From assembly GCA_032716605.1 (NCBI GenBank), contig CM064492.1:54544364-54608363 (forward strand): a DNA stretch of 64,000 nucleotides. Direction: 5' to 3'. The notes below the pieces were generated by a model that was not told the DNA's origin, made no database searches, and saw only the letters and a program-made list of their open reading frames with translations. How positions within the stretch are numbered: position 1 is the first letter of the stretch; the number at the start of each line of letters is the position of its first letter. The position numbers were made by a program, and so were the translations under genes. Source of the DNA: Paralithodes platypus. Its lineage: Eukaryota; Arthropoda; Malacostraca; Decapoda; Lithodidae. This document shows, one piece after another, positions 10,860 to 22,164 of this stretch.

Positions 10860-12650
10860 CTCTCCTGACTGTCTCGCCGAGGAGGTTTTGACTCTCACGA
10901 AGGGGGCCCTTACCGGCTTCTTTCGCCCCCACTTTCGGCAATGGCCTCGCCGATCGTGGGCGCGTCGGGTAGTGAAGCGGGGTCTGTCCTAGAGGTGGCG
11001 GTCACGGCCTCCTCTCAGAAGGCCTCCCAGACATCGGCCGGTTTCCCCAGAAGTGGCCAAAGTGATTATGTCAATGCTCGAGGGTGGTATCATCCGGGAA
11101 GTCTCGCCTCACCAGCGGGTCTTCCTCTCTCGAGTCTTTCTGGTCCCCAAGAAGGACTGCGACGCGATGAGGCCAGTGGTCGATCTGTCGTGCTTAAATC
11201 TGCATATCGTGAACGACCACTTTCGTATGCTCACCATCAATCAGGTGCGGTTGGCGCTCCGTCCCAGATGCTGGGTGGTATCCCTGGATCTCAAGGATGC
11301 TTACTGGCATGTGCCGATTGCTCCTCGGTTCCAGAGTTATCTGGCGCTCCAGCTGCACGAAAGGGTGTTCACGTTCGACAGGTTGCCCTTCGGCCTCAAT
11401 ATCGCGCTGCGCGTCTTTACGAAACTCGTCAAACAGGCTCTGACTCCCCTGCTCAGTCAGGGGATTCAGATCCTGTTTTACTTGGACGACTGGCTCATCG
11501 CCGCGGACTCTCCCACCCGTTGCATACAGGACACTCTTCTTGTAAACGTTCCCAAGTCATGCCTCACTCCGTCGCAGGTCGTGACGTGGGTGGGCCTCAA
11601 CTGGGACATGGCGAGCGCGACTGTCAGCCAGAGTCGAGTGAATGCTCCGAAAATTTGAAGGAAAGTTTTCGCTGCATTGCACTCGGTCTCGATTACCAGG
11701 AAACTCTGGGACTCACTGGTAGGGTCACTCAATTGGGCGTCTCTGACCATTCCCTTAGGGAGGCTCAGGATCAAACGCCTTATTCAGCTAGGCAACAGAG
11801 CGTTCCCGCTTCTGCCTCCACATCGGCTTTGGCCGATTCCGCGCTCGGTCCATGTACTCTTGACATACTGGGTCATGAAGGGCACGCTCGCCAGGGCTGT
11901 GCCCTGGACGTCTCCCCCTCCGACCATCTGGGTAGATACGGATGCGTCCAGCGAGGTAGGGTGGGGTTACCAGTCAAACACGGGACATCAAAATCATGGC
12001 AGGCGGTCAGGTCTCACTCATCTCCACATAAACGTCTTAGAACTGTTGATCCCGTTGTTCTTCCTGAGGGATCATGGGCAGGTCTATGGCCTTCAGGATG
12101 GACAACATGACCGCAGTTCATTGCATACAGAAACAAGGTTCCTCCAGGTCCGCCGTTCTTCAGGACCTGGCGGAGAAATTGTTTTACCAAGCAGACCGGT
12201 ACAACATCACACTGCATGCAACCTACCTGCCCGGGACTGCCAATCTTTGGGCGGATGCTCTGTCGCCGGGACAGAGCACCCAGGTAGAATGGTCTTTCAA
12301 ACAAAGCGTATTCGTCGACCTAGCGGCCTCCTGGGGTGTTCTGCAGGTAGACTTGTTCGTCTCCGACAAGACGAACAAGTTACCTGTGTTCCTGACTCGT
12401 TGGATTCGAACTCCAGCGGGGGGACCGGACGCTTTCAGCGAGGACTGGAGCAGATGGCAGTCAATATACGTGTTTCCGCCACCCGACGCACTTTTGATGT
12501 GCAAGGTCCTCCACAGGCTGAGAGAGTACCAGGGCAAAGTTTGGTTGATCGCGCCCCTCTGGCCAGCCCAAGCCTGGTATGCTCAGCTGAAACGATGGTG
12601 CCCGTGTCCCGTTCCCCTATCGGTCTCAGACTTCCACTTATGTCCTTCTG
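10860..12650 (+). pseudogene. DIRS-B reverse transcriptase / RNase H / methyltransferase-like region
   Basis: RT motifs lie in 11053-11658 (FLVPKKDCDAMRPVVDLS, LDLKDAYWHVPI, LPFGLNIALRVFTKL, FYLDDWLI). This is the only copy in the window with an intact catalytic YLDD. RNase H follows from 11677 (VDTDASSEVGWGYQ) and shifts frame near 12070 to FRMDNMTAVHCIQKQG and ATYLPGTANLWADALS. The methyltransferase-like block (VDLFVSDKTNKLP, IYVFPPPDALLMC, IAPLWPAQAWY) ends near 12620. At least two frame changes are present, so no full polyprotein can be made. Confidence 0.85.
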
Positions 12651-13343
12651 TCCTGCCATGTCTATTTTGGGGGAGGGAAGGAGGGAGGGGGGGGGGGGGG
12701 AAAGTGGGGTGAATTGCACGATACATATACTTGCACCTAGGTTTAAGGAACATTTCCTAGGTTAAGAAATTGAGTTTTCTAGTATTAAGGTATTCTTGGC
12801 TCGGGGTATGTATGGACCTCTTACCTCATTCTTACAATTAGCATTATGTGTTAGTCGGTTCGCCGACTCATATTCACCTCATCGCATTATTGTACAGTTC
12901 CCCTCTTCAGCACATGTCTCTGTTCACTCTCTTTATGTGGGTTTTCATTACTGTCTTCACACTGTACACCTGGGTTAAGTGCTCGTCACTTCTCTCCATG
13001 GTTTTCATGATCGCATCCTGCACATGTTCCACTGTTCTGTGCTTCTCGATGTTTTCCTTCGTACCTTCTGGGTACTCCTACTGTCTTCTATACGAACAGG
13101 GGGGGGGGGGGGGGCATCCTATATTCATAAGCATTATGAAATACATAATTCTTTATCATCAGTTACGTTATCCCATTGATTACGACATGACTGTACCTGA
13201 TTCTCTTGATATGCACCTGTCAGTACAATCTTTCTTAAACTCTCTTGTTTATAAGTCTGTCTTTCATTGATCCTGATATTTACTACTGTATTTGCTAAAG
13301 TTTGTGTTTTCAGCTTGGATGTCCGCCTCCAATTTGGTACTCT
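12651..13343. other. No gene seen; low-complexity and unassigned sequence
   Basis: The stretch contains a G-homopolymer near 12687-12702, another near 13100-13114, and AT-rich sequence. ORFs at 12848-13270 and similar have no recognisable content. It may be the decayed 3' part of DIRS-B, but I see no recombinase motif. Confidence 0.4.
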
Positions 13344-13467
13344 AGCTCTACGTTGGAGACGTAGAGGCTACTACTAAATTGGGAGGTTTGACACACTCCC
13401 AATACCAAAGAAGGAAAACCTTCTATTTGGTAGGTAGCCTCGGAGTATCCAACGCATAGACCTCTTT
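13344..13467 (+). repeat. Left terminal unit of P-like element (outer arm - core - inner arm)
   Basis: The outer arm begins AGCTCTACGTTGGAGACG and the inner arm ends GAGTATCCAACGC. The arms are imperfect inverted repeats (CGTTGGA...GGCTAC versus GTAGCC...TCCAACG) around a core with GGGAGGTTTGACACACTCCC. The unit can fold into a hairpin by itself. Confidence 0.85.
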
Positions 13468-13927
13468 ACATAAGGACTGGAAACGAGCACTCTCGGAGTT
13501 TGAAACTTGGGTCCATTGCTTAAAAGCAGTATCATGAAAGCAGTGGTCTCTCCGACTTTCTTAAACACAAAAATATGTACACAAACACAACTTTACATAT
13601 AAATGCATGTAATTTCACACGCAATCGTCCATATCCCCGCCATATTGGCGACATAATGTCTCGCCAGAAAACGAACAGCCCAGGACGATGCCAGACGCCA
13701 GTCACCCACGAGACACGTTAGAGGCAACACATTTTTGTTCTGTTGTTCGTTATCTCTCGGCTTATTGTAAGTAATTTTCTTATAAATACTTACCAGTCAC
13801 AAAAGGATCTGTGTTAACAACTTATTTAGCTGATAAATATTAGAATTGAGCTGATGTCAACGGGTTGCTTTGATATGTACTGATAACCATTTTACAACTA
13901 TTCTTGTTTTTTTGCTTTACAGGAACA

Positions 13928-16486
13928 ATGCCGAAAAGATGTGCTGCATTCAATTGTCGTGGAAACTACAGGGGAGAGCCATACAGTCCTATGGTGTGTT
14001 TCCCGAATGAAGAACAAGAACGACATGCATGGATTAGTGCTATGCCAAATAGCCCAGAAAGTTTGAGAGACAGGTCGAAACTATGGATTTGTGCATCACA
14101 CTTCGACTGCGATTGGGTCACAGTTCGGGGAGGAAAACGACCAGCTGGGCCTCCTACAGTTTTTAAAGGTGTACCCAAGTCTTGCCTCAAACAACTTATG
14201 TCAGCTCCTAGGTTAACTAAAACAGTGACAAGTGAAGCAAGACTTAAAAAACAAACTGAATTTAAAAATGAACAAGACAAAATGCATAGTTATGACAAAT
14301 TTGCAGGAGAGATTGGAAAACACTTCCCTGAGTTTTATATAATGCAAAATGGTAGAGAACTGACAATGTTTAAGACAGATGGTAATGGTAGAGCAGTTGA
14401 TAAGTTTCTTCATTTTAAAGAGGTACAGTCTCCTTTTGGTTTTCTGCAGCTGGTAGTAGCAGAGAAAAGTGGCTTGGAGATACCAAAAAGTAAACTGAAT
14501 CTTCAAAAAAATAGCTTGGTAAGTAAGTGGTCTCAAATTGAAGAATTAGTGAAAATTATGAACACTCATGAAGCGACTAATACTGACCGCTTAAAAAGAA
14601 TAATTTCAGAACTTGACTCTATCACAGAATTTCATGAAATTGAAGGTTTTCAGTTCATTCAAGCACAGTTACAACTCCTTCTTATTCCTCCTTAAAATCG
14701 CCGATATACAAAGCATATGTTAATTCTTGCAGCAGAACTGTTTTGTATATCACCCGCAGCATATAGAATGCTTAGAAACTCCAAAGCAATTAGTCTTCCT
14801 TGTGAGAAACAGATTCGCCAATTGTTATCTCGCACTTATGCTGACAAGTGTCTCCCAATCCTTTTTGATCAGTTGAAGCCACAACAGCGGTTAGTTAACA
14901 TTTTGTTTGATGAAGTCAAGCTTAAGCAGGCCCTTAGATTTACAGGAGAGCATATAGTAGGCTATGCAACAAACGGACCAGAAAATCTAGCAACATCTGC
15001 TCTTGCTATTGAAGTTGTTTGTCACTATGGAGGACCACGGTACATCATACGAATTCATCCTGTATCAAAACTGAATGCTATTCAACTGAAGGAAATATTA
15101 CTTGAGGCTGTATATGTTGTTAAAGCTAGTGGTGGCCATCCAGTATCGTTCGTCTGTGACAACTGTCCACTGAATCAAGCTGTTTACAGAATGCTTGGGG
15201 GTCCTGGAAAAGTAACACTAGCACCAGATGGCATAAATGTTTTCCTTGTCTATGATTATGTTGACATCCTCAAGAATATGAGAAACAACTGGATCACAGA
15301 GAAATGTCAAGAATTAAATTTTTAGCAAGGACGGTACAGAATATTTGGCATGTTGGAGTGATGTTAAAGCTCTTTACAATGAAGATCAGAAGACACCACT
15401 TCGTCTGACAAAACTCACACGCTCATCAGTATTTCCTAAACCATTGCAACGTCAAAGTGTGCCCTTAGTTTGCCAAGTGTTCAATGAGAAAACGATTGCT
15501 GCATTTGAAGGTCTTAAAGGAACTGTTAAATTTCAGGATGGAACAGTGATATACATAACACTGGTAACCAATTGGTTTAAAATGATGAATGTTAAAAGCA
15601 AGTACAGCGCAGTTCATTTACGAGACCAATATCGTGAACCTTGGACATTAAACTGTACAAACTTCAAAGCTCTGCAGGAATTGTGTACAGTTGTATCCAG
15701 CTGTCGGTGGACTGGTGGGCATGGCAGAGAGAAGAAACTAACACAGTCAACAGCAGATGCCTTTGTCATCACAACAAGGTATAACATAGAAGCAGCACAA
15801 TATCTTTTTGAAACCCATGATTTTGCTTACATCCTACCTGCTGTTTTTTCACAAGATCCCCTAGAAAAGTTTTTTGGTCAAGCAAGACAACCTAGTGGAG
15901 GAAATTTTTACATTTACATTGGGGATGTTCAAGCAGCATCCAAAGTACAGCAGTTGCATCAGCTGTTGAAACGTGACATCGTTCCTGACCGAGCCAAAGA
16001 AGTAAGCTGTGAATTTTGTACAGCAGCAATAGATGATGCTGATTTACAACTTCTGGAAGAGCTGACATTACTGTACAAGACACTCAACTACTTCTAGATT
16101 CAGATGATACTTTAAAACATAAAATTGTCTACATTGGGGGATTTTTAGCTCATAAACATGGACAATAGGAAGTAGATTCTGGGGAATGCTTGTCATCAGA
16201 GTTTTTGACTGCGCTCAATCGAGGTGGGCTGAGTATGCCTACACTGGCTACTGTCTTCTTTGTACATAGTGGCATCACCCTTCAAATGTCTCTTCAAGAC
16301 TCGAAAAAGTGTTGTCGCAATTACTTGAAACAATGCTTGTCTTATGTAGATGCTCCTTTAGCTAGCCATTCAGGAGCATGCCAGACATTGTGTAATGTGT
16401 TGTTTAAGGCCTTTGTATTTAATACAAGCGATCGGGAGTGTACACTAGGCTGCTTAAGGCGACAAGAGAAACTTTCTAATGTTTAA
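13928..16486 (+). pseudogene. P-element/THAP9-like transposase, disrupted
   Basis: The N-terminal THAP zinc finger is intact, with C5, C10, C55 and H58 of the C2CH pattern. THAP domains bind the transposon ends. Downstream, the RNase H-like catalytic region shows ILFDEVKLKQ (first Asp), FVCDNCPLNQ (second Asp) and SQDPLEKFFGQARQ (acidic residue near the C-terminus), the pattern of P transposases; residue roles come from the family. An in-frame TAA at 14693 interrupts it. One extra T in a T-run near 15320 shifts the frame, and another shift falls near 16080. The last conserved part (FLTALNRGGLSMPT) ends at 16486. The ATG at 13928 follows a likely 3' splice site (TTTTTTTGCTTTACAG), so a non-coding first exon upstream is plausible. 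Confidence 0.9.
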
Positions 16487-17227
16487 GTTAATTATTGTGT
16501 TATGTGACTTTTGATATATGTAAAATTATGTGTAAAGTAATATTTTGCAAAGGTTTTACTTTAATTTCTTCTAATATTTAATTAATGTAAGTCATGGCAT
16601 GATGCTTTGCTTGTATAATACATGTTCTTATACTGTAAACTATCTCATTATAACTGTATATTTTCCTATTATGTTCAATCACGAAAGAGACTTATGAGTC
16701 AATCAACCAAAAACAAATGTTTTATTTTCCTTTACTTGGTTGCTCTAGTTAATAAGATGTTGTAGAGTAAAAACAAAAAGTCCCATATCCAGTAAAACTA
16801 AAATAAGACCTCAGTTTGTGGGCCTGACAATGGACCCAAGTTCCGGGACCCGAGTATGGCCGACGCCAGTCCTTATGTAGAGGAGTCTATGATCCAACAT
16901 CATAGTATCCCGCCCTCACACCGTACCCCTGCCCATCCAATCTTGTCTAATTAACTTGATACCTGGATGATCTAATGAACCCAGTCGGGTTGTGCGGTGG
17001 ACCCATGACAACGGCTTAAGGAGCCAGATAGGATGGACAATGTTCTGCAATTTTCTCTTTTCTTTCTCATCAATATTTTCATTTCCTTCAAAATAGTAGC
17101 CTCAAAAGTGTGTACAACGTACCTAGTAGAGAGAGTAAGGTGCTACTCTAGATGTTATCGATTTAATCGCGCTAGTGATTACGATAATTGCCCGCTCCAG
17201 AGCGGAACGGAATTATACGATAAGTAC
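16487..17227 (+). other. 3' flank of the P-like transposase; contains a MITE remnant
   Basis: The sequence is AT-rich with no gene. At about 16885-16945 it matches, with differences, the right subterminal part of the MITE at 56190-56712 in inverted orientation (ATCCAAC, then CCCTCAC, then CCCCTGCCCATCC). This indicates a related subterminal region or a truncated second copy. Confidence 0.5.
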
Positions 17228-17320
17228 TGTATATAGCTCTACGTTGGATACTCCGAGGCTACCTACCAAATAGAAGGTTTTCCTTCTTTGGTATTGGAAG
17301 AGTGTCAAACCTCCCAATAC
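17228..17320 (-). repeat. Right terminal unit of P-like element (inner arm - core)
   Basis: In inverted orientation it matches 13379-13467 over the inner arm and core. It stops at CCTCCCAATA without the outer arm that the left end has. Confidence 0.85.
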
Positions 17321-18200
17321 CTACTCTAAGTCTGTTTCGGTGTGAGCATCCTAGGTTCGAATCCCTGGACTGCCACATGTATTTGTTGATTTCATTAATT
17401 GAGTTTAGGAGTAAAGTTGGTTGGTGGAGGTAACATAATAATTCCTAGGAATATGACACAATTGTGGTTTCCTCCAGAAGGTTCAATAACGTCAGGAAAG
17501 AAAGTGTTAGCAACCTTTATTGCAGATATAATTAAGGACGCTGAGCCTCAGTTGATTGCATAAAACCCATGATATGCACATATGGGCCACCACCAGGAGT
17601 TTTCCCCATTGGTTTTTCAGTGTAGGATATAACTCAGACGGGTCTTTGGTCCTCTAACACGGCGTTCCCTAGCCATATGCTTATCGGTACATCTGGATAA
17701 GACACAAATTACCAAGCATAGCGTTGAGGCTGGAACATACCCACTGAGGCCAATAAGTAGATGGATATATTTGTTCAATGCTTTTATTACCAGTGTTGGA
17801 AGGTAATAGAAGTTGTGTCCTACCATCCACCTTAAAGGAAAAAGGAGGGGGCGTGTTAAGTTCCATGACAAGTTGGCAGGACACACAATCCGAATGGATA
17901 GCAGAAGTGCTATTACTGCACTAGATCTGTTACATAGCAATACCTATACATTATTGCAATGTGTAACTTTATTTTAATTTTATTTTTTTGTGATATACGA
18001 TTACCAGTATTCACACCTCAGTAGTTCTATTCTTCTGAGATAAGGCTTCTTTAATGGTACCCGCCTTATACATCTTTTTCTTACTGCTATACTCTTATAT
18101 TTAAACACATGTCACAGTTTTCGTTTTTTGGTCTTCCTAATAGATTCTTGTTTTTAGCTTGATGAGCATATGATGGTCCCTCCACCGGTCGTGATATTCT
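17321..18200. other. Unassigned stretch
   Basis: No recognisable gene. A short segment at 17355-17380 contains GGTTCGAATCCC, like a tRNA T-arm/B-box, but the rest of a tRNA is missing. On the plus strand, 17440-17935 reads as discontinuous protein-like sequence in one frame, interrupted by stops near 17560 and 17575. I cannot name it. Confidence 0.3.
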
Positions 18201-18693
18201 AGGCTCTTACGTCATTGACGTAAGGAGCCACCAATAAATTACGGTTTTGACAACCCGTAGGGAAGGAAGGAAAAACTAATATTTATTGGTGGCTCCTGAA
18301 GTCAATGACGACAATTGCCCTCCCGCCATCCCCTTCCCATTCACATGCCCAACTTGATATACTTTAGAGGTCACTCCTGGGCAGGAGGAGGTATGAGTCA
18401 GGCTCATGGGAAGCAGAGGAAGATCGGAATGCGCTGAGGCGCGGTGTTCAAACTGTGTTAATTCTTTTCTTTTTTATTTCCTACTTTTCAGTGGCTCCGT
18501 CTCAATGATTAGGAATGATTAAGGGGTACCCCCTAAGATGATCTTGGTTCTCGACCGCCGTAATCGAGGTTAACCCGGGCTCTGAGGAGCCCGGAACGAG
18601 GCCATATTATCATAGGCTCTTACGTCATTGACTTCAGGAGCCACCAATAAATATTAGTTTTTCCTTCCTTCCCTACGGGTTGTCAAAACCGTA
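18201..18693. mobile_element. P-like MITE, family 2
   Basis: Inverted terminal units of about 70 bp lie at 18241-18311 and 18622-18693 (core ACGGTTTTGACAACCCGT; inner arm TATTTATTGGTGGCTCC then GTCAATGACG). As in the P-like element, only one end (left) has an outer arm (18201-18240), an inverted copy of the inner arm containing GTCATTGACG and GGAGCCACCAATAAAT. There is no coding capacity. The subterminal GCCCTCCCGCCATCCCC is shared with the family 3 MITE at 54669-55197. Confidence 0.8.
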
Positions 18694-18777
18694 TTGTTGC
18701 GCTTGGCGAGAGGCGGTAAGAAGCCACAACGCAAGAAAATCCACCGAATGTGGGAAGCTTGTGAATAACAGTGTTAA

Positions 18778-19256
18778 CCCTCCAGCCCCGGCTATGTATT
18801 CCATATATATTCCCCGAAACCCAGGGGTTTTGGCCGAAAAACGTCTATGCCTAGGCTACCGCATCTTTGTTATTTTGCTTGCTTCCGCATTCCCACGCAT
18901 CCCCAAGCGTAGATGTGTTTCGTACCTGTAGAATGGCGTTAAGTAGAGCTCTCTAAGTCAACTGGTTCAGTTGTGATGACGATTTCATTGGAGATAACTT
19001 TGTGGCAAAAACAGCCACTTCACACTACTTTTCGATACTTAACAATAACATACAGGCACACACGAACAAGCGACGCTCTCCTTCTTGTGGTCGGAGATGC
19101 GCTGCGTCGGTCCAGCCGGTTTTTGTTTACATGCGTCAGACGGATGCCTCGCACACCAAGCTTACAGGCTTTCAAGCTACCGGAGCCTCAGAGCCCTACC
19201 GGGTAGCGCGGGGTGTATTTTTATGGAGGCCTCAAAGCCCAACCGGGTCTGGAGGG
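18778..19256 (+). mobile_element. piggyBac-like MITE, copy 1 (479 bp)
   Basis: The copy is flanked by TTAA on both sides (18774-18777 and 19257-19260) and ends in the inverted repeat CCCTCCAG / CTGGAGGG. piggyBac elements are known to insert at and duplicate TTAA and to start with CCC. Two more copies lie at 32224-32691 and 49436-49915. The open frame inside is not conserved as protein (copy 2 has a stop), so this is taken as non-autonomous. Confidence 0.88.
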
Positions 19257-19455
19257 TTAAGATGGAAAATTCTTTTTCCCTTTTATGTTCTCTTATTTTT
19301 TACGAAGTTTGTTCGTAGTGTGTACCCGATCTGTGACGACACCATAAGAGAAGTAGCGTTGCACTTATGAAGATGACTCCTATTCTTCCTCGCGGCGGTT
19401 GATTCAAACGACTGATGTGGATGTTGAATGGAGACTTATTATACTAATAGGCAAC

Positions 19456-19488
19456 ATCGTCAATGATGGAGGGGCCACTATTAAATAT
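19456..19488. repeat. Solo arm of a family 3 P-like MITE
   Basis: The sequence GTCAATGATGGAGGGGCC followed by ACTATTAAAT matches, inverted, the outer arm at 55163-55190. No core or second end is present. A Tigger-like MITE begins within a few bases of it. Confidence 0.6.
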
Positions 19489-19493
19489 ATATA

Positions 19494-19978
19494 CAGTGGA
19501 CCCTCGGGTAACACGGTTTTTCATAAAGCGGGTTTGCTCTAACACGGGTACCTCAAATGTGATGAGTCACCTGTAACACGGTATTTTCCTTGCTCTAACA
19601 CGGTTTGCCTTGGCTCGGGGAACGCCACTGACTTAGTTTGCCTTCCCACCCATGCTTAGGCAGACAAAACCGAGCGGTCCAAGTGTATTTTATGTGCCAG
19701 CCCACCCCTCTAGACCACCCTTACCTACCTTTTTGTTGCCCTTTTGCTATCATATTTTATGAATATGGCATGTGAAATATGGTTGAGTATTGCTTGGTCG
19801 GTATTTTGAGTGATTTGTGGTAGGTTTTAGGGCAGAGAATGCTCAAAAAGGGGACTTTGGGCAAGTTGCTAGAACGAAATGGCTTAATTCCTATATAACC
19901 TATGCTTTACGTAACACGGTTTTGCGTAACACGGTGTCATGACAGGACAAATTACCAGTGTTACCCGAGGGCCAACTG
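19494..19978. mobile_element. pogo/Tigger-like MITE 1 (485 bp)
   Basis: The terminal inverted repeat is CAGTGGACCCTCGGGTAAC at the left and, inverted, CAGTTGGCCCTCGGGTAAC at the right. It is flanked by the dinucleotide TA (19492-19493, 19979-19980), the expected Tc1/mariner/pogo target duplication. CTAACACGGT-type motifs recur inside. There is no ORF. Confidence 0.85.
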
Positions 19979-20164
19979 TATATATATATATATTAGGGTG
20001 GCCCTTATTTTCGAAAGTAAGAAATCCTAACCTCTCACCCCCTGGCTTTGTTCCATTCCTAATGAGACATATTGTGATAAAATGTTGTGACGATTGGAGC
20101 ATATTTATTGGTAGTACAGCAAAGTCGGTTTGGCTGTTTTTGTGCTGGTTGGCGGAACTTACCT

Positions 20165-21212
20165 GGCACGCACCAAAACCCAGACACAGCAACAAGACTC
20201 CTTCAAGACTATCTCGACACATTACATGAATGGTGCACTACAAACAGACTCAATTTAGCCCCAACTAAATCCACTGCAACCCTCCTCACAAGCTGGACAG
20301 GAGATCACGATTACGTCCCGGGACTCAACATAAACAACACACCCCTAACACACACACACACACAAAATCCTAGGAGTAACATACGACACCCAAATGACAT
20401 TCAAACAGCACACCACAAACACGAAAAAGAAACTGACACCCAGACTTAACGCCCTCAGATCACTTGCCCACACGAAATTTGGACACAACAAAGAAGCCAC
20501 CACCACAGTCTACAAACAATACATAAGATCAGTTATGGAATACGCAAGCCCGGCCTGGGCTTCTAACCTAGCTGAAACACATCGTAAGACCTTACAGACT
20601 ATTCAAAATAAAGCCCTGAAAATCATCACAGGATGCACAGCTACTACACCCACAGATCACCTACATCAAGAAACCAAAGTCCTCAAAGTCAAAGATCATC
20701 TAGACATGAGAGGCACCCAATTCCTGGCAGCAGCCTCCACGAATCAACACCACCCACTACACTACATGGCAACACACCCACAGACACCAAGAAATATCAA
20801 AACAACACCCAGCACACGCTACCACACACAAATACTGTCTTCTCTCCCTCCCTGCCCACCCCAAACCAACTTCCGGAAGCACATCCATACTCATATCACT
20901 CGCCGTTCCATCCACTCACTCATAGACAACACGCAGCTGCAAGCACGACCTCCCGAAATCCATCCTTCTGAATCCTCCCTTCCTCGCGAGGACAGAGTCC
21001 ACCTGGCCAGGCTGAAATGCGGACACCATCCAGCTCTTCTGAGCTATCAGAAGAGACTGGATGAATCCGTCGTCGACACCTGCCCAGGCTGTAACACAGC
21101 ACCCCATACCATTAAACACATCATAGAAGACTGCATTTCACACAACCACTTACGCCAACAACACAATTTACACTCTTTGAGAGCTCTGTGGGAAAGCCCG
21201 ACCGTGGCCATG
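20165..21212 (+). pseudogene. Jockey/R1-like LINE fragment, RT C-terminal part
   Basis: The start (20180-20330) reads as the RT thumb side (LHEWCTTNRLNLAPTKS). An expanded CACA microsatellite near 20350-20365 shifts the frame. The rest (20394-21212) has YIRSVMEYASPAW, LQTIQNKALKIITGC and a C-terminal Cys/His motif (CPGCNTAPHTIKHIIEDC) typical of these LINEs. The last 350 bp match the second fragment at 35386-35757 closely, but the 3' tail present there is missing here. The reading frame runs on into the adjacent transposase. Confidence 0.75.
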
Positions 21213-21735
21213 ACCCCGATATGGGTCGGAAAGGCCAGGATCTCCGTTAGGGGGGAGCAACACATCATCAAAAAGCTGGAAGGTCTATTCCAAACCTGGA
21301 AAGACCTAAAACGCTTGAGGGACCGAAGGACACCAGGGCAGGTGAACAAGGAGGAAGCTTTCCGGGACTCAATGGACGACCTCTTTGATATCGCTCACGC
21401 GGACGCCCTGTCTCTCATTGTCGTTCAAGAGGACAAGGATTTTTTCCTTGCTCAGCGAGAGAAGGGCCGTAGAGCCTTCATGGGGTCCGCGGACAATTCC
21501 CTGGCCTCCAAAGAAAGGAGAGCTGCGGAGAAGAAAGAGGCTGAGGAAAGGCGTAGGGAGAAGGCCCGTGAAGAAATGAAGGCATCCATCTCAGCGGCCG
21601 TCTTTGCTTCTTCAAGCAGCAGTGCTGAAGGAGAGGACAGCAGCAGTGCTGAGGGAGAGGACAGCAGCAGTGCTCAGGAGGCAAAATCCTGCTCTCCACC
21701 CAAGCGGCCACGAAGAGCTACAAAAATGGTGATGG
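21213..21735 (+). pseudogene. hAT-like transposase, N-terminal part
   Basis: This frame (end of the ORF 20394-21782) contains KARISVRGEQHIIKKLEGL, DSMDDLFDIAHADALSLI and FLAQREKGRRAF, then a Lys/Glu-rich coiled stretch and a triple SSSAEGED Ser repeat. From memory, the wording belongs to a family common in aphids and other arthropods whose C-terminal half is found here at 25176-26653. It is cut off after PPKRPRRATKM by a SINE-like element. The true start is unknown because a LINE fragment abuts it. Confidence 0.6.
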
Positions 21736-22135
21736 GCTGGTCTATCAGAGTGAGAGCTGAGCAATCTCTGCCATACCCATAGCTTACTCTGACTTTTCCT
21801 TTAACTTATATATTTTCTAAATCTCAAGTGACGGCGTCTCTTCCGTGGATTGACCTCCCAATCTACCAAGATTGGAAGCCAAAGCGTCACATTTTTCCCT
21901 TGCCCCTCAACTTTCTCTTCATAATTGCTGAGGGGCACAGGGCCCTGGGTGGGGCTTTGGTTTCCCGGGCGTTTCCGCACCCCCTCAGCCCCCCACCATG
22001 GAGTGGCTTCGGTCACCCAGGCTTTATTGTGGTCGGCGGGGAGGGTTCTGTGGGGGCACTCGGTTATGGCCTTGGAATTGCTCGGGGCCTTGGGGCTGTT
22101 CGGCCAGGCAGCTTGGGGAACAACAACAACAACAA
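21735..22135 (+). mobile_element. SINE-like retroelement, 5'-truncated copy with (CAA)n tail
   Basis: It matches 27858-28270 almost base for base, including GGGGCTGTTCGGCCAGGCAG followed by an (AAC)n run. It interrupts the transposase reading frame. A short ACAAAAA on each side could be the target duplication, but this is weak. Confidence 0.75.
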
Positions 22136-22164
22136 CAACAAAAAACATAGTTTCACCATCTCTC

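Larger units (their letters stand above)
6259..12650 (+). mobile_element. DIRS-like retrotransposon B, lacking YR
   Basis: A second DIRS element in the same orientation directly follows the truncated end of copy A. It has a leader of about 1.9 kb (6259-8189), a gag broken into several frames (8190-10555), RT with an intact YLDD box, RNase H and the methyltransferase-like domain. Homology ends near 12645 in a G-rich tract, before the recombinase. Its protein wording is closer to DIRS-E than to A or C. The left boundary is inferred from the end of copy A. Confidence 0.75.
13344..17320 (+). mobile_element. P-element-like DNA transposon with THAP transposase
   Basis: The element has a single transposase gene flanked by inverted terminal units. 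The left unit (13344-13467) and right unit (about 17228-17320) match in inverted orientation over about 80 bp with only a few differences (core ATTGGGAGGTTTGACAC ... GGAAAACCTTCTATTTGG). The left unit has an extra outer arm (13344-13380) that is itself an inverted copy of the inner arm. The right unit lacks it. P elements are known to give 8-bp target duplications; none is convincing here because the right edge is uncertain. The transposase is disrupted, so the copy is probably dead. Confidence 0.85.

Noticed and set aside
17340..17385. A tRNA gene
   Set aside because: Only a T-arm-like GGTTCGAATCCC is present; no D-arm, anticodon arm or acceptor pairing could be made.
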